Shown: positions 28,987 through 38,824 of the stretch, in pieces
Numbering within the stretch: the first letter of the stretch is position 1
Layout of the letters: every line of letters begins with the position of its first letter
From: Actinomycetes bacterium
GTDB lineage: Bacteria > Actinomycetota > Acidimicrobiia > Acidimicrobiales > SZUA-35
Length of the DNA: 64,000 nucleotides
Direction of reading: 5' to 3'
NCBI GenBank assembly: GCA_024276425.1
Contig: JAJRXF010000180.1
Span: forward strand, 1 to 64,000
Position numbers and translations under genes: made by a program
Notes under the pieces: generated by a model
What the model was told of the DNA's origin: nothing
Databases searched by the model: none
The model's input: only the letters and a program-made list of their open reading frames with translations

Positions 28987-30305
28987 TAGTGGCCTCCTTG
29001 GGTTGTACCGGTCTGATGGCCTGCCAGCGACTCAGAATCCTGCGACTTGGGGGCGATTAGCTTGAGGCCTTCCTCCGCCAATCGCTCGCTTCGTGAGGTG
29101 CGTATCGCGGCGTTCAGCATGGCATAGCCAAGCAGGCCAATGGCCAGTCCAAGGGCGATGACAATGACCAGGTCGGCCGAAGTGCTGTCAACAAAGGACA
29201 GATCACCGGATCGAACAAGTTGGAGCCCACCGAGCATTAACAGCCAGGCCAGAGAAATCGGGATGAGGACCTTCCAGCCAAGGTCCATCAACTGGTCATA
29301 GCGGACTCGGGGAAGAGTGGCCCGGAACCACACAAAGATAAAGAGGAAGACCATGAGCTTGAGGAAAAACCAGATGAAGCCCATGAACGCACCAAGGGGC
29401 AAGAGTTGGGGGCCAGAGGGGCCACCAAAGAACAGGGTGACGATGATGCCACCCATGGTCACGGTATTCATGAACTCGGCCAGGAAGAACAAGGCGAACC
29501 GGAACGATGAGTATTCGGTATGGAATCCACCGACGAGTTCCTGTTCGGCCTCGACCAAATCAAATGGCGGTCGGTTTAGCTCGGCCGTCGCAGCGATGAG
29601 GAACACAATGAAGGGGATCAAGCCGGTTGTCACCACATTCCAGCGAGTGAAGTTAAAGCCGCCGTACCCTTCGGCTACTTGATTCAGGACGATCTGATTG
29701 GTACTCAACGCGCCACTCACCAGGAAAACCGCAGCCAATGAAAGGCCGAGAGCTGCCTCATAAGAGATGGCTTGGGCGGTGGCCCGAACAGAACTGATTA
29801 GTGGATACTTCGATCCCGACCCGTAGCCAGCTAGAACGATGCCATACACGGCTAAGGAACTCATGGCCAAGAAAAACAGAATGCCGATGGGCACATCGGC
29901 AACCTGCCACAGAAACTCCCGACTTCCAAGAAAGCCGGGCAACGTGCTACTGCCAGATCCCCCATTGGAAAAGTCACCAGCAATCGGAACTACCGTGAAG
30001 GTTAAGAAGGCGGGAACTACCGCCAAGAAGGGAGCCAGAACAAACAGGACCTTGTCGGCCTTGGCCGGGATGAGGTCTTCTTTGAACAACAGTTTCATGC
30101 CGTCGGCCATCGTTTGAAGCAGGCCAAATGGGCCAGCAACATTGGGACCGATTCGGTTCTGAAGGCGACCAACAACCTTGCGTTCGAACCAGACCATCAA
30201 CATGGTCATGACGAGCGTAAGAACTAAGGCAACAAGGGCCAAGACAACGGCCAAGATGACGTCGCCAAAATCGACGCCGTCGGCGAGGAAAGGATGCCCA
30301 CCCAC
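28986..30305 (-). CDS. nuoH: NADH-quinone oxidoreductase subunit H (cluster 2)
   Basis: [72 protein letters not shown]. Confidence 0.95.
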   Translation of the reverse strand: MGGHPFLADGVDFGDVILAVVLALVALVLTLVMTMLMVWFERKVVGRLQNRIGPNVAGPFGLLQTMADGMKLLFKEDLIPAKADKVLFVLAPFLAVVPAFLTFTVVPIAGDFSNGGSGSSTLPGFLGSREFLWQVADVPIGILFFLAMSSLAVYGIVLAGYGSGSKYPLISSVRATAQAISYEAALGLSLAAVFLVSGALSTNQIVLNQVAEGYGGFNFTRWNVVTTGLIPFIVFLIAATAELNRPPFDLVEAEQELVGGFHTEYSSFRFALFFLAEFMNTVTMGGIIVTLFFGGPSGPQLLPLGAFMGFIWFFLKLMVFLFIFVWFRATLPRVRYDQLMDLGWKVLIPISLAWLLMLGGLQLVRSGDLSFVDSTSADLVIVIALGLAIGLLGYAMLNAAIRTSRSERLAEEGLKLIAPKSQDSESLAGHQTGTTQGGH

Positions 30306-32749
30306 TAGCGCGCCACCCGAATTGTCGTTACCGGACTGCTAACAGAGATCAACTCGCCAACGTCAAACCCTGGTAGGCGAAAGGGAATGTGCGCCGTTCC
30401 ACGAGGACAGGAATCATCGATGGTCACGACAAGATTTGCGCTGGCGCGTTCTGTCTCGATGGTGACTCGCTCACCCTCTTCGGTGGCCAACTTCTCGAAG
30501 TCGGACCTGGACAATGCCAGCCCAGCCTTCTCTGGCAGGCCAGCCAACGTGGCGGAGTTCTGAACCAAAGTCCCGAGATCCCACAATTTATGATCGACAA
30601 CAAGGGCAAGCCCATAGCCGTCAACCGCGGGCACCGCCTTGCGCTCACCAAACTCAGGCGACCAGTCTCTCGTCGAATCGAGCAATGGCCCGTCGTCACC
30701 ACGTCCCAGGTTGATCCAATCGACCTGAGAGAAACTCGCCACGTTGGCAGATAGGTCGATGCGCAGTTCTTCCAAGGTCGAAAAACCGAGATCGGCACCC
30801 AGCGATGCTGCCACGCCAACCGCGATAAGCCAGTCATCCCGAGATTGGCCCTTCGACGTTACTTTGGCCTGGATGGGACTCAGACGACCCTCGATATTGA
30901 GAAAACTACCATCAACCTCACCAAAGCCAGCCGCTGGAAGGACGATGTCGGCCAGGGTCGAGGAACTCGAAAGGAAGGTGTCAAGAGCAATAAGGTTGGT
31001 TACCTGGTCGAAGGCTTGAGCAGCCAAGGCTCGATCAGGAAAGTCAGAGAGCGGATCTGCGCCAAGAAGCAGAAGCGTCTCGATTTGACCACCAACAACC
31101 GCTCGGAGAATCTGCTCGGTCGAGCATCCTCCCTCCGTTGGAACCCCGCCCATACCGAAGCCCGGGGCCAGTCCCATCTCAAACGCACCCATCAGGTTTC
31201 CGCGACGTAGCGCAGGCAAGAACTTTGCGTTGGGGGCAATAGTAAGGATCGATTGCACCGCGTCACGGAGAAAGTCTGAGGACTCGGCCAGATTCGCTCG
31301 GCCCAGAATGACCGTAACTGGCCGGTCACTGCCTAGGAGTTCGGCCGCCGCTTGGAGATCGCTCCCTTCGACCCCACCAACTGTTCCGCTGAAGGACCCA
31401 TTGGCCATCGCCTCCGTTACCGAACCCAGGGCCCCAGGACGAGGGTGAAGGCTGAGGGCTGCATGCTTAGTCAACGATGTCCGTCGAGGTGTGATCTCGA
31501 CAATCGAGACCCCATCCTCAACCGCTGCGTGGCGTAGACGAAGGAAGAGAGTTGGCAGTTCTTCCTTTGGATCCCCTGCCATCAGAACAACAACGGACCC
31601 GGGTGCCACCGTTTCGGCAATACTCGCCCGTGGTAGGCCAAGGGCTAGATCAGCCGGAATACCATCGCCAAGGTCGGCATCGACATTGCTGATCAAGGCC
31701 ACTTTGCTCAAAAGCTTGGACCACGCATATTGAGCTTCGACGCTCAATCGAGCGCCTCCGATGACTCCTACTCGCTCGGGGTTGGCGCCGAGGGCGGCGG
31801 CCGTTCGTGCCAGCGCGTTGTTCCACCGAATCGGAGCAAACCCAATATCACTTGTCTGGCCAGAACCGGTCTTGACTAGTGGTTCCGTCAACCGACTCGA
31901 TGAGTTCGCCGACTCGTATCCAAACCGTTCCTTGTCTGACAACCATCCCCAATTGATGGCCTCGCTATCAACGCCAAGCACTCGGACTAGTTCATCTTGG
32001 GAGGATTGCAATGCAATGCGGGCGCCGGTGCCGTCAATGACGGCCGTCGACTCGGTCGCGGTTAGGTCCCACGGGCGCGCCTTGAATCGGTAGGGCGAGG
32101 CCGTGAGGGCCCCGACCGGACAGATCTGGACCGTATTCCCACTGAAATAGGAGGAGAAGGGGTGGTCCGGGAAGGTGTTGACCTGGGTCTCACTCCCCCG
32201 GCCCATAAAGTGAATGAGTGGATCGCCAGCCACCTCCTTGGAGAAACGCGTGCACCGATCACACAAGATGCAACGCTCACGGTCCAGGTTAACCAGGTCA
32301 CTGATCGGGATCGGCTTTTCGTAGTGCCGCTTCTCTTCCACAAAGCGGCTTTCACCGGGCCCATAGCTATACGCATTGTCTTGAAGTGGGCACTCTCCAC
32401 CCTTGTCACAAACCGGGCAATCCAACGGATGGTTGATTAGGAAAAGTTCGAGCACTCCGCTCTGAGCCCGCTGGGTGACCTCATTCTCCGTCTGTACCTT
32501 CATTTCCGGTGTGACCGGCAACATGCAGCTTGGCTGTAGGGCAGGACCGCGGCCAGTGTCGACCTCGACCAGGCACATTCGACACATTCCAACCGGTGTC
32601 ATGCGTTCGTGGTAACAGAATCGTGGAATGTGAACTCCGTTACGTTCACACGCATCAATCAGAAGTTCGCCCTTGTTGGCGGTGAGTGACTTACCGTTGA
32701 GGAAGAAGGGAACCCCGGTTGCCGCCTCGGTCGATTCGGTTGCAGTCAT
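30305..32749 (-). CDS. nuoG: NADH-quinone oxidoreductase subunit G (cluster 2)
   Basis: FCYHERMTPVGMCRMCLVEV, HPLDCPVCDKGGECPLQDNAYSYG, CILCDRCTRFSKEVAGDPLIHFMGRG. Confidence 0.95.
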   Translation of the reverse strand: MTATESTEAATGVPFFLNGKSLTANKGELLIDACERNGVHIPRFCYHERMTPVGMCRMCLVEVDTGRGPALQPSCMLPVTPEMKVQTENEVTQRAQSGVLELFLINHPLDCPVCDKGGECPLQDNAYSYGPGESRFVEEKRHYEKPIPISDLVNLDRERCILCDRCTRFSKEVAGDPLIHFMGRGSETQVNTFPDHPFSSYFSGNTVQICPVGALTASPYRFKARPWDLTATESTAVIDGTGARIALQSSQDELVRVLGVDSEAINWGWLSDKERFGYESANSSSRLTEPLVKTGSGQTSDIGFAPIRWNNALARTAAALGANPERVGVIGGARLSVEAQYAWSKLLSKVALISNVDADLGDGIPADLALGLPRASIAETVAPGSVVVLMAGDPKEELPTLFLRLRHAAVEDGVSIVEITPRRTSLTKHAALSLHPRPGALGSVTEAMANGSFSGTVGGVEGSDLQAAAELLGSDRPVTVILGRANLAESSDFLRDAVQSILTIAPNAKFLPALRRGNLMGAFEMGLAPGFGMGGVPTEGGCSTEQILRAVVGGQIETLLLLGADPLSDFPDRALAAQAFDQVTNLIALDTFLSSSSTLADIVLPAAGFGEVDGSFLNIEGRLSPIQAKVTSKGQSRDDWLIAVGVAASLGADLGFSTLEELRIDLSANVASFSQVDWINLGRGDDGPLLDSTRDWSPEFGERKAVPAVDGYGLALVVDHKLWDLGTLVQNSATLAGLPEKAGLALSRSDFEKLATEEGERVTIETERASANLVVTIDDSCPRGTAHIPFRLPGFDVGELISVSSPVTTIRVAR

Positions 32750-34182
32750 TTACTCACCTCCAGTTGCTCCACCGCATCGGGCCCAACAGTAGGTGCCGTC
32801 GCCGAGATCAGTTCACTCTTAGGAATCAGCGCTTCGAACTCGGACCGGAACCGGCGAACCGCCGAGGTGATTGGAGCCACCGAAGACGGACCGAGCGGGC
32901 AAATTGTCGTCTGTTTTGGAGGAAAGGGCACAGGGTCCAAATCCTCAGAAATGAATGAGGCTACGGGGTAATCTCCGGGGCTAATGCTCTGTCCAATCTC
33001 AAGAAGCAGGTCGAGGTCTTCGGGTCGACCGTGGCCGTCCGAAATACGCTGCAAGACCTTTTCTTCCCACGCAGTACCTTCGCGACACGGCGTGCATTTA
33101 CCACACGACTCCCTGGCATAGAACCGAACAAGCCGGAGACAAGCCTTGACGATGTCGGTTGTCTCGTCCATCACCATGATGGCGCCAGAACCAAGCATCG
33201 AGCCCTGTGATCCGACCTCAGACGCCTCGATGGGAAGATCGAGTTGGTCTTCAAAGAACCAGGGAGCAGATCCACCGCCGGGCACAAAAGCCTTCAGCGC
33301 GTTACCATCCCGGATTCCCTGACAGAACTGTTCGCCGTAGAAAAGGTCTCGGAAGGTCACAACACCCTGTTCGACTTCGTAAACCCCCGGCCGGTTGACA
33401 TGGCCACTGATGGCCAACATCCGGGTTCCTGGCGATTTCTCCGACCCATAGGATCGGAACTTGTCGGCCCCATTCACCATCAACCACGGCAAGTTAGCCA
33501 ACGTCTCGACGTTGTTGACAATGGTTGGCTTCAAGTAGAGACCCTTCGCGGCCGGAAAGAACGGTGGCTTCAGCCGAGGCCGGCCAGGGTTTCCTTCCAG
33601 GCTTTCGATGAGGGCCGTCTCTTCACCAACGATGTAGGCACCTGCGCCCCAGTGCAAAACGACATCGATGGAGACGTCAGTACCCAAAATATTCTTGCCA
33701 ACATAGCCCGCGGCATAGGCGTCGTTGAGGGCCTGGGCGATCCGCTCCTGAGCCAGGGCCATCTCTCCCCGGACATACAAGAAGCATTGATTGAGTCCGA
33801 GGGCATAACAGGTGATGACGCAGCCTTCAATGAGCTGGTGGGGGTCGCGTTCCATGAGGAGCCGATCCTTATAGGTGCCCGGTTCGGACTCGTCACCGTT
33901 GACCACCAGATATCGGGGCCAGACCGGTGGCATGAAGCCCCACTTAATTCCGGCTGGGAAACCAGCGCCGCCTCGTCCAAGTAAAACCGCATTCTTTACT
34001 TCACCCGCAACCTCGGCTGGTGAGCGCCGAAGGGCATCTTTAAGGCCGTCGTACCCGCCGGTGGCCAGAGCCCGAACCAACGTATAGCTATCCTCATGGA
34101 GAAACCGGCTGGTGACAATCTTGGGACCGTCATTGTCGACATAGCCCGCGGCGTGTGGGACATAGGCGTTCGTGGCCACCAT
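32746..34182 (-). CDS. nuoF: NADH-quinone oxidoreductase subunit F (cluster 2; NADH/FMN-binding)
   Basis: LLGRGGAGFPAGIKWGFMP, VNGDESEPGTYKDRLLMERDPHQLIEG, FYARESCGKCTPCREGTAWEEKVL. Confidence 0.96.
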   Translation of the reverse strand: MVATNAYVPHAAGYVDNDGPKIVTSRFLHEDSYTLVRALATGGYDGLKDALRRSPAEVAGEVKNAVLLGRGGAGFPAGIKWGFMPPVWPRYLVVNGDESEPGTYKDRLLMERDPHQLIEGCVITCYALGLNQCFLYVRGEMALAQERIAQALNDAYAAGYVGKNILGTDVSIDVVLHWGAGAYIVGEETALIESLEGNPGRPRLKPPFFPAAKGLYLKPTIVNNVETLANLPWLMVNGADKFRSYGSEKSPGTRMLAISGHVNRPGVYEVEQGVVTFRDLFYGEQFCQGIRDGNALKAFVPGGGSAPWFFEDQLDLPIEASEVGSQGSMLGSGAIMVMDETTDIVKACLRLVRFYARESCGKCTPCREGTAWEEKVLQRISDGHGRPEDLDLLLEIGQSISPGDYPVASFISEDLDPVPFPPKQTTICPLGPSSVAPITSAVRRFRSEFEALIPKSELISATAPTVGPDAVEQLEVSK

Positions 34183-34811
34183 CAGGCCTTTCCAGAGTCT
34201 TCGGGGGCGGGCTGACGGCTGGCAAACCAGCTTGGGGTTCCGGCCTCTTCGGGAGATTCATTTCCAGCCAGACGATCCGCCGGAATGTGCTGGCGCACAA
34301 GCCCGAGGGTTCCATGCTCTGGGAGGTCGCTCCTGTTGCCCGTGCGAATGTCGTTGATGAGTTCGTCAAAGTCAGACGTGGTCAGGCGGTACTCGTAGCG
34401 ATAGTTGACCTGCATGCATGGGGCCTCAGTACAAGCGGCTATGCACTCGACATCCTCGACGGTGAACAATCCGTCATCGGTGACATCTCCCGGGCGGACA
34501 CCAAGGGCCTGCTCGGCATGGTGAAGCAGTTCTTCTCCCCCGTTGAGCTGACAACTTAGGTTGGTACAGATATTCAGAACGTATTTGCCAACGGGTTCGC
34601 GTTTGAACATCTCATAGAAGGTGCAAGTCCCCAAAACCTCAGCCGGGGCAACCCCGACCAACTCGGCCAACTGTTCCATGGCATCAGCCGCCACATAGCC
34701 GTCTTGCTCTTGGGCCAGATGCAACAACGGTATGAGCGCAGACTTGGGACGGGGGTAACGCGAAATAATCTCTCGCGCCAGGGTTTCATTGGCGGCACTT
34801 AGCCTGCTCAT
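34182..34811 (-). CDS. nuoE: NADH-quinone oxidoreductase subunit E (cluster 2), [2Fe-2S]
   Basis: GTCTFYEMFKREPVGKYVLNICTNLSCQLNGGEELLHH...ECIAACTEAPCMQVNYRYEY. Confidence 0.94.
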   Translation of the reverse strand: MSRLSAANETLAREIISRYPRPKSALIPLLHLAQEQDGYVAADAMEQLAELVGVAPAEVLGTCTFYEMFKREPVGKYVLNICTNLSCQLNGGEELLHHAEQALGVRPGDVTDDGLFTVEDVECIAACTEAPCMQVNYRYEYRLTTSDFDELINDIRTGNRSDLPEHGTLGLVRQHIPADRLAGNESPEEAGTPSWFASRQPAPEDSGKA

Positions 34812-36142
34812 CGGTCGGACTCACCCATAATTGGATCGGCGGAGGACAAAATGGCAACACCGTCGGCTAGCAAGCCGCCAGCCATCATGTGCGGCAATGT
34901 TTGAATGTTGATGAAACTCGGGCCTCGGACATGCATACGATAGGGCTTGGAACCACCGTCGCTGACGATATAGCAACCAAGTTCGCCCCGCGGAGACTCC
35001 ACAGCGGCGTAGACCTCGCCCTCGGGAACTTTGAACCCCTCGGTAAAGATCTTAAAGTGGTGAATAAGGGCCTCCATTGATTCATCAATTCGAGCCCGAG
35101 GTGGCGGAGTGACTTTGGCATCCAGGGCGCGCCAGTCGCCCTCTGGCATCTTCTCCACGCACTGATCCACGATTCGAATTGATTCACGGATCTCGTTGAG
35201 GCGGATGGCGTAGCGATCAAAACAATCGCCATAGGTTCCGACCACTGTGTCGAAGTCAACCTGGTCGTAGAACAAATAGGGCTCGTCGTGGCGGAGATCT
35301 CTGGCCATGCCGGTCGAACGCAGGATCGGCCCGGTGGTCGACAGGGCAATGGCCTCATCCGCGGTAAAAACACCAACGCCTTGGAGCCGGTCACGCCAGA
35401 TCGGCTGTCCCGTCATCAGAATGTCGTACTCGTCGAGACGGTCGGGCAACATGGCGGTGAGTGCCTGCACATCTTCTCGCCAGCCATCGGGCAGATCGGC
35501 TGCTACGCCACCAGGACGAATGTAGTTGTGATTCATCCGTAATCCGGTTGTCTTTTCGAAGAACCGAAGAATTTGCTCACGTTCCCTCCATCCGTACAGC
35601 ATCATGGAGACCGCTCCAAGGTCCATACCATTTGTGGCCATGAACAGAAGGTGTGAGGCAATTCGGTTGAGCTCGGTCATGAGCATGCGGATCCAGGTTG
35701 CTCGCTCCGGAACCTCGATTTCCAGAAGCTCCTCGACTGCGAGCGAGAACGCCAACTCAGTGAAAAGAGGGGAGATGTAGTCCATCCGGGTGACATTGGT
35801 GGTGCCCTGGAGAAACGTTAGGCTTTCGGCCTGCTTTTCCATGCCGGTATGGAGGTAGCCGACGATCGGCTTGGAGCGAACCACCGTCTCACCATCGAGT
35901 TCAAGCATGAGACGGAGCACACCATGGGTACTCGGATGGGCTGGTCCCATGTTGATTAGCATGGTCTGATCGGTCTCGTCGTCAATGCGTTCGTTGGCTG
36001 TTTCGGCCATCCGAACTTCGGTCATCCGCAACACATTGTCCCGATGGGGCAAAAGATGAAGTTGACCAATCGGCCGACTTGCCGGGTCCGGGTTTTTTGT
36101 CGTATCTGCCCGGGCTGTCTCCTCCGAATCAATAGCGGTCAT
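34808..36142 (-). CDS. nuoD: NADH-quinone oxidoreductase subunit D (cluster 2)
   Basis: NMGPAHPSTHGVLRLMLELDGETVVRSKPIVGYLHTGMEKQAESLTFLQGTTNVTRMDYISPLF. Confidence 0.95.
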   Translation of the reverse strand: MTAIDSEETARADTTKNPDPASRPIGQLHLLPHRDNVLRMTEVRMAETANERIDDETDQTMLINMGPAHPSTHGVLRLMLELDGETVVRSKPIVGYLHTGMEKQAESLTFLQGTTNVTRMDYISPLFTELAFSLAVEELLEIEVPERATWIRMLMTELNRIASHLLFMATNGMDLGAVSMMLYGWREREQILRFFEKTTGLRMNHNYIRPGGVAADLPDGWREDVQALTAMLPDRLDEYDILMTGQPIWRDRLQGVGVFTADEAIALSTTGPILRSTGMARDLRHDEPYLFYDQVDFDTVVGTYGDCFDRYAIRLNEIRESIRIVDQCVEKMPEGDWRALDAKVTPPPRARIDESMEALIHHFKIFTEGFKVPEGEVYAAVESPRGELGCYIVSDGGSKPYRMHVRGPSFINIQTLPHMMAGGLLADGVAILSSADPIMGESDR

Positions 36143-36696
36143 GGCCGCGACCCTTCCGCCTTCGAGGATCCCTTGAACTGCACCGGTATTGCCCCGATGG
36201 CATAGTCCTTGCGGAGAGGGTGACCAACCCAGGATTCTGGCATGAGCACCCGAGATAGATCAGGATGACCGGTGAAAACGATGCCGAACATATCAAAGAC
36301 CTCGCGTTCCATGAAGTCAGACCCTGGATAGAGCACAAAAAGCGAGCTGATCGTCAAGGCATCGGCGTTCACCTGGGTCCGCATTCGGATTCGGTCCCTT
36401 GTCACAAAGTTGGCAAAGCCTGCCACCACCTCGTACCGCTCCGGATTGATTCCCTCCGGGAGATCTCGTTGAGCCCTATAGGTCAGGTAGTCGACAGCAG
36501 TCAGGTCGATACACATCCTGTAGCCGTCCTCAAGGAGCGCCTGAGCGGTGGTAAACCACTGATCCTTGGATGGATGTATGACCCGCTGATTTCGGGAATA
36601 GCTGACCACGCAGTTATAGGCCATCTCGGGAGCTGGCTGGGCCCGAGCTTCCTCCTCACTGCCTTGTTGCTTCTCGGTGGCTGGGTCTGTAGTCAA
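36139..36696 (-). CDS. nuoC: NADH-quinone oxidoreductase subunit C (cluster 2)
   Basis: [40 protein letters not shown]. Confidence 0.93.
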   Translation of the reverse strand: MTTDPATEKQQGSEEEARAQPAPEMAYNCVVSYSRNQRVIHPSKDQWFTTAQALLEDGYRMCIDLTAVDYLTYRAQRDLPEGINPERYEVVAGFANFVTRDRIRMRTQVNADALTISSLFVLYPGSDFMEREVFDMFGIVFTGHPDLSRVLMPESWVGHPLRKDYAIGAIPVQFKGSSKAEGSRP

Positions 36697-37280
36697 CTTC
36701 TGCTCAGATCAATCATGTGGGCCTCACCCTGGCCATCGAGTTGTTCGATCGTTACTCCCGCACCGGCTCCCGTGGTGCTTCGTCGGTGCAACAGTTCGCC
36801 GCTTTCAATCTTAAGATGAAGGGTGTTGATTGCGTGGAGAAGGGTCTGAGGTCCCGGAGGACAGCCGGGAGCGTACACGTCGACGGGCACGATCTGATCG
36901 ACTCCCTGGACAATGGCATAGTTGTTGAACATGCCGCCACTGGAGGCGCAGACCCCCATAGAAATTACCCACTTTGGCTCCATCATCTGGTCATAAACCT
37001 GACGCAGAACCGGGGCCATCTTTTGGCTGACCCGACCGGCAACGATCATAACGTCGGCCTGACGTGGAGAAGCTCGGAACACTTCCATGCCCAGGCGAGA
37101 GATGTCGTAGTGGGCCCCGCCAGTAGCCATCATTTCAATGGCACAACATGCCAGTCCGAACGAGGCTGGCCAACTCGACCGAGCTCTAGCCCAATTCACC
37201 ATGCTCTCAACGTGGCCGGTGATCACGTTGTGCTCAAGGGCTCCGATGCCATCAAACTCGAAATCGTCAAGCTTTGCCAT
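36693..37280 (-). CDS. nuoB: NADH-quinone oxidoreductase subunit B (cluster 2)
   Basis: [63 protein letters not shown]. Confidence 0.95.
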   Translation of the reverse strand: MAKLDDFEFDGIGALEHNVITGHVESMVNWARARSSWPASFGLACCAIEMMATGGAHYDISRLGMEVFRASPRQADVMIVAGRVSQKMAPVLRQVYDQMMEPKWVISMGVCASSGGMFNNYAIVQGVDQIVPVDVYAPGCPPGPQTLLHAINTLHLKIESGELLHRRSTTGAGAGVTIEQLDGQGEAHMIDLSRS

Positions 37281-37825
37281 CAGGCTGCTGCTCCGTCTTG
37301 TTCAGGAACCGAATCTGTCGCAGCGTTACCATCGATCAAGGCGTCCTTCAGACTCTCGACCTCTTCGAAACGACCGACTAACCCCACCTTGCGGACCGTC
37401 GATTCCACGGTGCGATCCTCGTTGACCATGGGACTAAGGCGACGGTTGACCTGGAGGGTGCCCCAATCAAGGGCGCCCTTGGATATGAGATAGATGAAGG
37501 ACTCAAAGACAAGAGCCGAGAAGATCAGGATGGCAACAAGTCCGAAGCGACCGAGCCCCGCGTTGGCAACCGCCCAGGGATACAAAAACACAATCTCAAT
37601 ATCGAAAATGATGAAGAGCATGGCAATAAGGTAGAAGCGAACAGGGAACCGGTGTGGAGGCTCGCGACCGGGCACGATCCCACACTCATAAGGAGCGAGC
37701 TTTTCTTCTGTCGGCCGACTTGGCGAAACAAGCTTGGACACGACCAGATTGATTGCAGCAAATCCGGACCCAAGGAGTAACAGAGCCAACACCGGCAGGT
37801 ACTGGGCCATACTATGTCCTTTCAC
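37280..37825 (-). CDS. nuoA: NADH-quinone oxidoreductase subunit A (cluster 2)
   Basis: [41 protein letters not shown]. Confidence 0.94.
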   Translation of the reverse strand: MKGHSMAQYLPVLALLLLGSGFAAINLVVSKLVSPSRPTEEKLAPYECGIVPGREPPHRFPVRFYLIAMLFIIFDIEIVFLYPWAVANAGLGRFGLVAILIFSALVFESFIYLISKGALDWGTLQVNRRLSPMVNEDRTVESTVRKVGLVGRFEEVESLKDALIDGNAATDSVPEQDGAAA

Positions 37826-37873
37826 AAATTGTCAGAGATGTCCGCAAATCGGGATACGGCGGTCTCCAGGGTA

Positions 37874-38824
37874 CTACGCAGCGGCGGACCGAATGGCCTG
37901 TTCGCGACGGTCACGTAAGTGCATTGACCAGACGAGTAGTCCAAAGATGATGCCGTTAAAGATGCCAAAGAGGGCTGGAGTAACCCGAGTTCCACCGAAC
38001 AATATCGGTAGCGGGCCACCACGATCACGTTCCATCACCACACTGATGACGGGCTTGTCCGGGTCTGGAGTAGCCACGGGCGGCGCTTCGCCCGGCAAGG
38101 CCGGTGTATCGATGACCCCTTGGACCTGGATGACCATGAGTTCTCGTGGATGCCAGAAACGTATGAACGTTGTGTCGAACTTGTGAAGCACTCGGTCATA
38201 CCAGCGAGGGTCCTCAACCAAGAGTGGTTTCCCACCAATGTTGTAGGCCCCAAAACGAAGGGGAACATAGGCTGAGGTGTTCTCGAAAATCTTCTCTTCG
38301 CTCAGATACTCATCGGCCGAGGCCTGAGCCTCCCCCCTTCGAGGATTCGAGGTAACCAAGTAGCGCCATCCAGCAAGTGAGTCGGTGTTCTTCTTGGCAT
38401 AGATTGATGCCTCTTCCTGGGCTGCCTCAGGGTCATCTGATTGCACGCCATCAGCAATGGAAAAGGTCTCCAACGCCCGGGCTAGTTCAAGTACCTCTTC
38501 GTCTTCAGAAAAGACCAAGCCATCATCGCTTAGTGCTGGCGCATCGGCATCGATCTCCACCAGTTTCCACGACTCGGCCTCACCCTTCCAACCAATGCCA
38601 TAAACGGTCCAAAAGACCCCCATCGTGGCCATCCAACCAAAGAGCGCGGCCGCCGAGATGAGGCCACCTAAGCGAGGGCCCGAGTTGGTCGAGACGATCA
38701 GGTATGTGCTGCCCATGAGCACGACGACACCGACCATAACCACCAGCACGCCACGGAAAAACGGGTCGAAGGCGACGCCACCAATGAAGGCCAGGCTATT
38801 GACCCCAGCAAGGCTACCCATCAC
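37874..38824 (-). CDS. Membrane protein of unknown function, distal gene of the cytochrome bc-type operon
   Basis: Two N-terminal TM segments, large soluble domain, C-terminal TM; 4-bp overlap with upstream cytochrome c gene. Confidence 0.7.
   Translation of the reverse strand: MMGSLAGVNSLAFIGGVAFDPFFRGVLVVMVGVVVLMGSTYLIVSTNSGPRLGGLISAAALFGWMATMGVFWTVYGIGWKGEAESWKLVEIDADAPALSDDGLVFSEDEEVLELARALETFSIADGVQSDDPEAAQEEASIYAKKNTDSLAGWRYLVTSNPRRGEAQASADEYLSEEKIFENTSAYVPLRFGAYNIGGKPLLVEDPRWYDRVLHKFDTTFIRFWHPRELMVIQVQGVIDTPALPGEAPPVATPDPDKPVISVVMERDRGGPLPILFGGTRVTPALFGIFNGIIFGLLVWSMHLRDRREQAIRSAAA

Noticed and set aside
7697-37825. Possibility that the two nuo clusters are an assembly duplication
   Set aside because: Protein sequences, lengths and key motifs differ throughout and subunit content differs (11 versus 14).
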